DNA of 64,000 nucleotides from JAEUWI01 sp942492815. Its GTDB lineage: Bacteria; Hydrogenedentota; Hydrogenedentia; Hydrogenedentales; JAEUWI01. Shown here one piece after another: positions 9,688 to 16,072 of the stretch (positions are counted from its first letter, which is position 1; each line of letters opens with the position of its first letter). The stretch is from assembly GCA_942492815.1 (NCBI GenBank), contig OW818658.1, positions 806,001-870,000 of the forward strand, read 5' to 3'. Both the position numbers and the translations under genes were made by a program. The notes beneath the pieces were generated by a model. The model did not search any database, was not told where the DNA came from, and saw nothing but the letters and a program-made list of their open reading frames with translations.

Positions 9688-9713
9688 TGGTGCGCCGAAC
9701 GGGGAATCGAACC
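9688..9713 (-). other. tRNA 3'-end-like fragment (possible attachment-site remnant)
   Basis: Read on the minus strand, the 26 bases contain GGTTCGATTCCCC, the T-loop signature, then TTCGGCGC and ACCA, as in the last third of a tRNA. The matching 5' acceptor strand and anticodon arm are absent, and the T stem is imperfect. Integrases commonly recombine at tRNA 3' ends, so this may be a leftover att half-site at the edge of the accessory block. Chance resemblance cannot be excluded. Confidence 0.35.
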
Positions 9714-9741
9714 TTTACCTACCCAATGGAGTCTTTACCGA

Positions 9742-10866
9742 ATGAAATCCGCCACTGCCCTGCTTTCTCTCACCGCCGCCGCCGTCGTCATGGCGGGCAA
9801 CACCTTTGCCGCCGACCTGCCGCTGGACAAGATCAAGCTGCCGGAAGGCTTCACCATCAGCGTCTACGCCGATACCGTGCCCGGCGCGCGCACCCTGGCC
9901 CAGGGCGACAACGGTACGCTCTTCGTGGGTACCCGGGGGCAGAAGACGGTCTATGCTCTCGTGGATTCCGACGGCGACAACAAGGCCGATCAGACCCACG
10001 CCATCACCGAAGGCCTCGAGTCGCCCAATGGCGTGCTCTTCCGCGACGGCGCGCTGTATGTCGGCGAGATCAACCGCATCCTGCGCTACGACGGCATCGA
10101 AGCCAGCCTGACCGCGCCGCCCGCGCCCGTCGTGGTGACCGACGCCCTGCCGAGTGAGGCCGCCCACGGCTCCAAGTACCTCTCCATCGGGCCGGACAAC
10201 CGCATGTACTTCGGCATCGGCGCGCCCTGCGATCACTGCGATCCCACGGTCGACTTCACCGACCCGCGTCTGGGCACCATCACCTCCATGAACCTCGATG
10301 GCTCGGACATCCAGCCCTACGTCATGGGCGTGCGCAATTCCGTGGGCCTCGCGTGGCACCCGGAGAACGGCACCCTCTACTTCACCGACAATGGTCGCGA
10401 CAAACTCGGCGATGACCGGCCCGACTGCGAACTCAACCGCGTCACCCAGCCCGGCCAGCACTTCGGCAACCCCTACATCCATGGCGGCGATGTGCCCGAT
10501 CCCGAAAACGGCAAAGGCAAGAACCCCGACGACTACGTGAAGCCCACCCAGAAGCTCGGTGCCCACGTCACGCCCCTCGGCCTCAGCTTCTACACCGGCG
10601 ATCAATTTCCCAAGGCCTACAAGAACCGCCTCTTCATCGCCCTCAAAGGCTCCACCGATCGCTCCATCAAGATCGGCTACTCCATCAAGACCGTGACCCT
10701 CGATAAGGACGGCAACGCTAAGAAATATGAAGACTTCGCCACTGGCTGGGTCTTCCGCGAAGAAGCCTGGGGCCGCCCCGTCGACGTGATCCAGGCCAAA
10801 GACGGTGCCCTCTTCGTCTCCGACGAGCAGGCCGGCGTGATCTACCGCATCGCCTACGCTAAATAA
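9742..10866 (+). CDS. secreted PQQ-dependent sugar (sorbosone) dehydrogenase-like beta-propeller protein
   Basis: The 374-residue protein starts with a Sec signal peptide ending near NTFAA. The mature part (LPEGFTISVYADTVPGARTLA..., FRDGALYVGEINRILRYDG, YVMGVRNSVGLAWHP) is typical of the glucose/sorbosone dehydrogenase six-bladed propeller family (GSDH). Such periplasmic proteins oxidise sugars or act as binding propellers. ATG 9742 follows TGGAG by ten bases and opens the signal peptide; an upstream in-frame start at 9622 would place the signal peptide inside the protein. A perfect terminator follows. Confidence 0.85.
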   Translation: MKSATALLSLTAAAVVMAGNTFAADLPLDKIKLPEGFTISVYADTVPGARTLAQGDNGTLFVGTRGQKTVYALVDSDGDNKADQTHAITEGLESPNGVLFRDGALYVGEINRILRYDGIEASLTAPPAPVVVTDALPSEAAHGSKYLSIGPDNRMYFGIGAPCDHCDPTVDFTDPRLGTITSMNLDGSDIQPYVMGVRNSVGLAWHPENGTLYFTDNGRDKLGDDRPDCELNRVTQPGQHFGNPYIHGGDVPDPENGKGKNPDDYVKPTQKLGAHVTPLGLSFYTGDQFPKAYKNRLFIALKGSTDRSIKIGYSIKTVTLDKDGNAKKYEDFATGWVFREEAWGRPVDVIQAKDGALFVSDEQAGVIYRIAYAK

Positions 10867-10891
10867 TCGTACAAACCCCGACACACACCAG

Positions 10892-10922
10892 GGCCCGCGA
10901 TCACGATGATCGCGGGCCTTTC
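10892..10922 (+). terminator. Rho-independent terminator
   Basis: A perfect 12-bp stem (GGCCCGCGATCA and its complement) with a three-base loop is followed by TTTCC, 26 bases after the sorbosone dehydrogenase-like gene. Confidence 0.85.
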
Positions 10923-10937
10923 CATTTCCATGCGAAA

Positions 10938-10965
10938 GTATGGAGCGGGGGCTTTCAGCACCCCA
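10938..10965. repeat. single REP-like palindrome, TATGGAGC family
   Basis: TATGGAGCGGGGGCTTTC is repeated at 47802 and is followed there by the same kind of short hairpin and CGCAACGC/GTGCAACGC. The copy here has a slightly damaged hairpin arm. The leading ATGGAGC is also the outer edge of the paired repeat at 61166-61300. Confidence 0.55.
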
Positions 10966-10999
10966 ACGCGCAACGCCGATTGGCGTCGGTCGATTGCGG

Positions 11000-11028
11000 T
11001 TGACAGCAACCGGCCCGAGTGTTCTAAT
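11000..11028 (+). promoter_or_regulatory. sigma-70-like promoter of the PIN toxin-antitoxin operon
   Basis: TTGACA (11000-11005) and TCTAAT (11023-11028) are separated by 17 bases. The predicted start of transcription lies about 35 bases before the PIN gene start. Confidence 0.7.
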
Positions 11029-11071
11029 AAAGGCGATAGTTGCGGCTGGAAAACTCGGAGCGCGCTCAAGG

Positions 11072-11567
11072 ATGAAGTCTACGGTCTACATTGAATCGTC
11101 GGTCATCAGTTACCTCGCGGCGCGTCCGAGCCGCGATGTGGTAGTTGCCGCTCGTCAGGCGATAACGCGGGACAGGTGGGAAAATCACCGCAACCGCTTC
11201 GAACTGCACGTATCCCAGCTCGTGGAGAACGAAATTCGCGCAGGAGACCCTGATGCGGCGGAACGGCGCATGGCGTACGTTTCGGGTATCCTGAGATTGA
11301 ATATTTCCGATGCGGCGAAGTTCATTGCCAGAGGTATTGTCTCGCGGGGCCGTACCGCTGGGAAGTTCTGATGATGCACTGCACATAGGCATTGCCGCGG
11401 CGAAGGGGGTTGATTACCTGCTGACGTGGAACTTTCGCCACATAAACAACGTAGAAACAGAACTGGCCGTTAGACGCGAGGTAGAGCGGTGTGGTTACCG
11501 GTGTCCGTTGCTGTGTTCGCCGGAAGAATTAGGAGGATTAGCTGATGTTTCCGGACCCGATAGTTGA
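11072..11567 (+). pseudogene. PIN-domain (VapC-like) toxin gene, frameshifted
   Basis: The first frame reads MKSTVYIESSVISYLAARPS, a PIN-domain start with an acidic residue in the first strand. It continues to about 11345 and then hits a TGA. The rest of the domain (SSDDALHIGIAAAKGVDYLL, then TWNFRHINN) is in another frame and ends at 11567. Joined at about 11340-11350, the two pieces give one normal PIN ribonuclease of about 160 residues. The break near GTCTCGCGGGGCCG is either a real frameshift or a sequencing error. The second frame overlaps the next gene by 23 bases, as expected of an intact operon. Confidence 0.8.
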
Positions 11568-11769
11568 AGAGATCCGCGAGATCCGCAAGGCCCATGCGGC
11601 AAAGTATGGCAATGATCTGGATAGAATCGTCGAGGCGCTCCGCGAAGATGAGCGCGCGTCGTCGCATGTCTTCGTAAATCCCGGCCCCAAACTGCTCGTT
11701 CCGGGAAAAGTATCCGAGGAGTCGAGTATCTATGGTTCAGACGACGAGCGGACGTGCGATAACTCCTGA
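11545..11769 (+). CDS. small PIN-partner protein (putative antitoxin), copy 1
   Basis: The 74-residue protein begins MFPDPIVEEIREIRKAHAAK and continues YGNDLDRIVEALRE. I recognise this pattern (DPIVEEIRxIRxxHAxxxxxDLDxI) as a small family commonly encoded beside PIN-domain toxins, where it is presumed to be the antitoxin. It overlaps the PIN frame. A homologue follows directly at 11869, so the module carries two. Confidence 0.65.
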   Translation: MFPDPIVEEIREIRKAHAAKYGNDLDRIVEALREDERASSHVFVNPGPKLLVPGKVSEESSIYGSDDERTCDNS

Positions 11770-11868
11770 AACTGTGCGTGAGCCCACTTCGCACTATGGA
11801 AGATGGTTTCCGTTCCCCAAACTCCGTGCGGGGAACGCTTTCAACACGTGGAAGGAATGGTGAACGAA

Positions 11869-12084
11869 ATGATTGTCGATCCCATCGTGGACGAGATCCA
11901 CCGCTATCGCAAGGAACACGCAGCCCAGTACGGAAATGACCTCAAGAGAATTGTCGCGGCCTATCAGGAATTAGAGCGTACCTCTGGCCGCGAGTATGTC
12001 AACTTCGAGCCTCGGCGGATTCCCGTGAGGCAGGCATCGGAATCCACCAGCACTGTTTCGGCTCTGGACCCCGAAACTCCATGA
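11869..12084 (+). CDS. small PIN-partner protein (putative antitoxin), copy 2
   Basis: The 71-residue protein (MIVDPIVDEIHRYRKEHAAQ, then YGNDLKRIVAAYQELE) aligns over its first half with the product of 11545-11769. I start it at ATG 11869 to match that homologue; ATG 11857 in the same frame is possible but has GAAGGA directly against it. The stop overlaps the start of the next gene by four bases, so the next gene is translationally coupled. Confidence 0.6.
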   Translation: MIVDPIVDEIHRYRKEHAAQYGNDLKRIVAAYQELERTSGREYVNFEPRRIPVRQASESTSTVSALDPETP

Positions 12085-12884
12085 CTCGCCGCGTAGAATG
12101 TTCTTCACTTGGTTCAGTCCTGCTTTGCTGTGCCGTCGCGTTGGCGATGGGCTTACAGTCGGCAGTGGCCCAGAGTGGGAGCGATTCATTAGACCACGAA
12201 GTTTCGCAAGCCGGAGAAAATGCCAAGTATGCTGCCGTGATCGCGATTGCGAAGGCGCATTCGTGCGAAGTCGAGAAGGAGCGCCGGACAATCCTGGCAA
12301 AATGGGGGAATCCTCGTTTTGGCGAACCCAGAGAGGCACGGACATTTACCGTTCCCCTCAAGGATCAGGACCGCAAGATCGTCTTGAAATTCGGTTACGA
12401 TTGCCTTCGCGAAAAGCCCGCAGACTGGAAGGGTGTTTTTATTGCGCTTGGTGCCTTATCGCATGACACGCCGTCTGATTCTTCACAGGACTTCGTCGAG
12501 ACAGTATTCAGTCAACATTGGCCACCTGGCGAACCGGGCTGGCAGGCCGCCATCTCGATAGGACTTCACTTGCTCGCGACGAGCGATAATCGTTCGGCCC
12601 GACATGTCCTGTTCAAGTGGGCTACCCTCGCCCTGCAGGACCCAAAGAAGCGGAAGTTCTTTCCCATGGATCAAGCCGATCCCAGCTTCGATATTAGTAC
12701 GATGTTGCAGACTGTGGACGCCTTCGTACACATGGGGACCGTGGACGCCATCGTTCCGTTCGCGCAACGCGTGGCAAAGGCTCATGGCCCGAATTCTCGA
12801 TATCGAGAGATGCTGGAGAGTTACACTCGTTTTGCGGAACGAGTGGCAGGAGGCGAGACAAACGCAATGTTCAAGGTGGAGTGA
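12081..12884 (+). CDS. hypothetical secreted protein
   Basis: The 267-residue protein has a signal peptide (LGSVLLCCAVALAMGLQSAV, cleaved near AVAQ). The mature part is mostly helical, with no motif I recognise. Its ATG overlaps the preceding stop (ATGA) and its own stop overlaps the next start (GTGA), so the PIN partner, this gene and the next look like one transcript. It may be cargo of the accessory block. Confidence 0.6.
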   Translation: MTRRVECSSLGSVLLCCAVALAMGLQSAVAQSGSDSLDHEVSQAGENAKYAAVIAIAKAHSCEVEKERRTILAKWGNPRFGEPREARTFTVPLKDQDRKIVLKFGYDCLREKPADWKGVFIALGALSHDTPSDSSQDFVETVFSQHWPPGEPGWQAAISIGLHLLATSDNRSARHVLFKWATLALQDPKKRKFFPMDQADPSFDISTMLQTVDAFVHMGTVDAIVPFAQRVAKAHGPNSRYREMLESYTRFAERVAGGETNAMFKVE

Positions 12885-13561
12885 GTCGCCCCACAACGAG
12901 TACGTCTTGCAATTCGAAGCGCTATGCTCAATCACGATGTGATCTCGCGCTTCCTGATGCGGTGTGCTTCAGGATATGCCCAGTGACCAGACCAGCGGGT
13001 TTTCGATTTGTCACGCTCTACCATATTCATTGGCAGTACGTGTTCGACTATCCAGATGTATATCTGCCGATTTATCGATGTGTGGACAACAATGATAGGT
13101 TGCTCCAGGATTCGCAAGGAAAAATCCTTGCCTTTAAGGACGTCCTCCGCATACAGGTGGCTAAGGAATTCTGTAGCGAGGAATGTCGCGCCTATCCAAA
13201 TCCCCTTGTATCGTTTCCGCATGTCTTGGAAAGCGGAAAGTTGGTGCCGGGCGACGCTGTGAACGTATTCTTGGGTTCGGCGCTTGTGGCGCTCGCCGGA
13301 CAAGGCGAAGGGTTGAGAGCAGATCTCTGGGAGGTGTTGAGTGTCGTTGAGGAAATTTTCCGGTTTTTCGGATCGGACCATAAGGGCGAGCGGTGCGAGA
13401 GAAGCTCCACTATCGATGAGATTTCCAGAGTCACGAATGAGTTGTTTGAATCTGGACGCGCCCGAAACGCCTTTGTCCGCGATAGCGATACCGACGAGTT
13501 CGCACGGGAATTGGAGGTTGCGTTTCGGTATATCGCGTCTCGGATGAGAATCGTGGAATAG
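12881..13561 (+). CDS. hypothetical protein
   Basis: The 226-residue frame starts at a GTG overlapping the previous stop by four bases. The first 35 residues (MSRPTTSTSCNSKRYAQSRC) look poorly conserved, and the true start could be GTG 12983, giving VTRPAGFRFVTLYHIHWQYV. The body is soluble with a Cys pair (FCSEEC). I do not recognise the family. Convergent with the following cyclase-like gene. Confidence 0.5.
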   Translation: MSRPTTSTSCNSKRYAQSRCDLALPDAVCFRICPVTRPAGFRFVTLYHIHWQYVFDYPDVYLPIYRCVDNNDRLLQDSQGKILAFKDVLRIQVAKEFCSEECRAYPNPLVSFPHVLESGKLVPGDAVNVFLGSALVALAGQGEGLRADLWEVLSVVEEIFRFFGSDHKGERCERSSTIDEISRVTNELFESGRARNAFVRDSDTDEFARELEVAFRYIASRMRIVE

Positions 13562-13624
13562 GCACCGATGGAAATAGTGCGACCCGTAGACAGGCTGCGC
13601 GTGACAGGAACCCACCCCAGTCAC

Positions 13625-14674
13625 TCATGGCACATTCGGTGCCAAACTCGCCAAGCCCAGCGTAGCCCAGGCGGCCCCCGCGCAGGTGATCGGCGTCAAT
13701 AGCTTCGAACTTCCCGGGCTGCCGTCGGGCGTGGCGCGTGAGGTCATGGGCCAACTTCCGTCTTCCGCTTGTGTGGCGACGAGGAAGTCGATACCCCGTT
13801 GTATCGATGTCTCTGCGGGTGTATACCCGGAGAGGGAGAGACAGTACAGAACCTGGCCCGTGGCGAAGGCATCGCTGGGCATCTCCGGTTTCTGGCTCCA
13901 GCCACCATCTTCCCGTTGGAGAGCGAGGATTTCGTCGATGGTCGCCTGCATCTCGGCGCGCGACTTGCCCGCGCGACTGGCCAATAGCAGGCCCAGGGCC
14001 TTGTCCTGAAGATTGTCGGGTGGCGTCGCGCTCGCCAACCAGGCCGAAGCTTTTTCGATGGCCCCACGGCGCGAATCCAGCGCGTCAGGTCGATTATCGG
14101 CCTGCAGGGCCATAATGATCCAGACGGCATCGGTCGTCTGGCTTTCGTTTACCGGGGGGCGGCTGAGGAAGAACTCCCACGAGCCGTCCTCGCGTTGCTT
14201 CTTGACGATGTCGTCTGCGATGAACGTAACAGTGTTTTTCTGGCCCGGTTCCAGCGGCAGCAGCGACGACGCCACGGCAGCCATGAAGGCGGCCCCGATG
14301 TTCACGCCCGCCGCCATGGGACGGGGATCGGGCGGATTGGCGGGATTCGCTTGCAATCCCACGGCCATCAGTTTATCCACGCTGCCCAGCGCGGCTTCGG
14401 TCGTGTCGGTTATGAATTGCTTATCGACTTCATAGCCACGTCGGTCCGCTTCGCTCAGCGCCCAAAGGGCCATGGGCACGTGGTGACAAGCGGCGCAACC
14501 GCGCGAACTCAGCCACGCCGCGCTTTCGGTTCGCAAGTATCCCGTGGCGCGCGCCACGGTTTGCTGGACCGATTGGGTCGATAATGGGGGATCGGAGAGG
14601 ACTTCGCCCGCGATAGCCCAAGGCGCATTGCAGAACCCAACGAGTAGCGTTGCAAAGAACAACGTGCGAGCCAT
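13625..14674 (-). CDS. secreted squalene/prenyl-cyclase-fold protein with CxxCH motif
   Basis: The 349-residue protein starts with a signal peptide (MARTLFFATLLVGFCNAPWA). CAACHH at Cys60-His64 has the form of a c-type heme site. Three QW-type motifs (QREDGSWEF, QREDGGWSQ, QAEDGSWPM) mark an alpha/alpha-barrel of the squalene-hopene cyclase / prenyltransferase repeat type. I see no DxDD protonation motif, so I would not call it an active terpene cyclase; PVC-type genomes have many such exported repeat proteins of unknown role. A GGAG eight bases upstream sets ATG 14674. Confidence 0.75.
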   Translation of the reverse strand: MARTLFFATLLVGFCNAPWAIAGEVLSDPPLSTQSVQQTVARATGYLRTESAAWLSSRGCAACHHVPMALWALSEADRRGYEVDKQFITDTTEAALGSVDKLMAVGLQANPANPPDPRPMAAGVNIGAAFMAAVASSLLPLEPGQKNTVTFIADDIVKKQREDGSWEFFLSRPPVNESQTTDAVWIIMALQADNRPDALDSRRGAIEKASAWLASATPPDNLQDKALGLLLASRAGKSRAEMQATIDEILALQREDGGWSQKPEMPSDAFATGQVLYCLSLSGYTPAETSIQRGIDFLVATQAEDGSWPMTSRATPDGSPGSSKLLTPITCAGAAWATLGLASLAPNVP

Positions 14675-14825
14675 GGGAGGATCTCCAGATAACAATGGCC
14701 TTGCGGATGAGGGAGTGAAAAAGTTCTTATATCGCTAGTGCATCCCGACAGTAACACGTGCTGTGGTAACTGTCAATGGCACCGTCATTGCCTGTAGGTC
14801 CGTGTGGTGAATTGAAAATTTGGCC

Positions 14826-14849
14826 GCGAAAGAACGCAAAGATCGCAAA
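14826..14849. repeat. single arm of AAAGARCGC tandem-unit repeat
   Basis: AAAGAACGC, AAAGATCGC and AAAGGAATG follow one another and abut the REPIN-like element at 14851. The same 9-base unit forms both arms of the strong hairpin at 47426-47497 and appears once near 58922. Confidence 0.55.
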
Positions 14850-14850
14850 G

Positions 14851-15020
14851 GAATGTGGCACAGCCGTCCCGGCTGTGATTGGGCGCGGGGGTAAGCTGGA
14901 TAGCATCGCCGAGAACCCAGGTTTGCACCCGATTCTCCGCTCAAGGAGTTGGTGTAAACGATAGTCGAAAGTGACTTCGAGTAAGCGAGAAAACACAGCC
15001 GGGACGGCTGTGCCACATTC
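14851..15020. repeat. REPIN-like element with perfect 27-bp inverted arms
   Basis: The arm 14851-14877 is the exact reverse complement of 14994-15020. Each arm contains its own hairpin (CACAGCCG-TCC-CGGCTGTG). The 116-base spacer has no gene. Two inverted REP-type palindromes around a short spacer is the arrangement of REPINs moved by RAYT transposases; no RAYT gene is in this window. Confidence 0.75.
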
Positions 15021-15151
15021 TCTTGCCGCCCATCCTCAGGGGAAAGTCGATTTCTTTAGATTACGCCAACTATGGAACGCACCGACTTTCTGCACAAATC
15101 GGTTTGACGGGATTACCAGGAATCCAGGAGCGAAAGCCCCGGCCATAGTTT

Positions 15152-15269
15152 TTTTGGTCGCCACGGGAAAAAACGCGGGTGTCTTCCGCATCTACTCCGC
15201 GTATTACGGTCGCGCGTCCGCGATTCGCTTCTCCGTCAGGGGCACGCATGAGATCTTTATGACCAGCAT
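15152..15269 (-). pseudogene. decayed 3' fragment of a DUF1295 gene
   Basis: On the minus strand the frame reads MLVIKISCVPLTEKRIADAR, stop, YAE, stop, MRKTPAFFPVATKK. This aligns with the last 40 residues of the intact DUF1295 protein at 19218-19985 (LLLMKVSGVPLLEKRMAETR, then PKYAEYARKTPAFFPWRPKN). Two in-frame stops and the absence of the remaining 200 residues show it is dead. Confidence 0.8.
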
Positions 15270-15328
15270 CGCAGTTTTCGACCGTGACTTGCGTCGCCGA
15301 CCCTGCACTGTCCTTTCACGCGAGTGCA

Positions 15329-15790
15329 TCACTCCCCGTCGGGTTCCGCGTCTACCTTGAGTACGAGATCACCGATCTCATTTTCACCGTCCTCTTCGAG
15401 CTTGAGTTCGGAGACCGTGGCGTAGGGGGTTCGGGCCAACATTGCGCCGCGCAGGGTCTGGCGGAGCATCTCCTGACCGTAGTGAGCCGGCATGGATCCG
15501 AAGTTGGCCATCGTTAGATTGGGGTTGAGATCCTGTTCCTCCGTGAGGCGGATTTCGAGGTTCACCGATGTGGCCGGCAGATGGCGCTGGAGCACCAGCC
15601 AGCCTTCGCCGTCGGTGGCCACGGTATGGATAAGTTCCTCCCCGTCGCCATATCGCGCCAGGACCACGGTTTCCCGATTGGCATAGGGCTGGCCCGCTTC
15701 ATCCAACAGCCGCGCGGCGAAGCCGGTGCGGGGATAGAGCGTGACCACTTCCTCTGGACAGCGTTCGCCCGCCGCATGAGCTATCGCAAT
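15329..15790 (-). pseudogene. C-terminal fragment of a second ECF/carboxypeptidase-regulatory-like gene
   Basis: The frame is open from 15790 to the stop at 15329 and begins after a TAG at 15791-15793. Residues around EEVVTLYPRTGFAARLLDEA match EELVVLYPTASATARLLGGD near the end of the intact fusion protein at 16073-19069. The similarity continues to the C-terminus (SELKLEEDGENEIGDLVL against SEIDLEAGALRDLGDIVL). No upstream sigma, membrane or domain sequence remains. Only GTG 15748 could start it, so I regard it as a truncated duplicate. Confidence 0.7.
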
Positions 15791-15819
15791 CTAACTGCCC
15801 CACCATAAGAACTTTCGCC

Positions 15820-15993
15820 GTGGCAAGTATCGAAATCAGTGATATGAATTTTGAAGTGGCCGACATGCAGCCGATCACGGCGGAAGAGGCCGCCCAAATG
15901 ATGGGCGGGACCGATACCAAGCCCAACGCGAAGTCCGAGGAAACGTACCTGAAGTACGAAGTCGAGAATGTCCCTATATCGTCGTGGCAATAA
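15820..15993 (+). CDS. double-glycine-leader peptide, separate copy
   Basis: The 57-residue peptide starts at GTG 15820. Its leader ends ITAEEAAQMMGG with Gly-Gly at 29-30, and the core is TDTKPNAKSEETYLKYEVEN and then VPISSWQ. It aligns end to end with the third peptide of the cluster at 20748 (Gly-Gly at the same positions, then A/T-E/D-x-KPxAKSE and YxxYxxENVxxSS). Double-glycine leaders direct export and cleavage by C39-peptidase ABC transporters. The start codon is fixed by the alignment. The Shine-Dalgarno sequence is poor, so expression is uncertain. It lies among gene fragments, apart from the three-gene cluster. Confidence 0.7.
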   Translation: MASIEISDMNFEVADMQPITAEEAAQMMGGTDTKPNAKSEETYLKYEVENVPISSWQ

Positions 15994-16037
15994 GCGAAAG
16001 TCAAATTCGCGCGCGGACTGTGTGTTTCGAAATACGT

Positions 16038-16062
16038 GGCTCACCGGTTCTGCCGGTGAGCC
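16038..16062. terminator. hairpin between converging genes
   Basis: A perfect 10-bp stem (GGCTCACCGG and its complement) with a five-base loop lies between the small peptide gene (plus) and the ECF fusion gene (minus). It could end both transcripts, but neither side has a good T tract. Confidence 0.5.
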
Positions 16063-16072
16063 ATAAAACTTA

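Noticed and set aside
13625..14674. Annotating the QW-repeat protein as squalene-hopene cyclase
   Set aside because: It is half the length, is exported, has a CxxCH motif, and lacks the DxDD catalytic motif.
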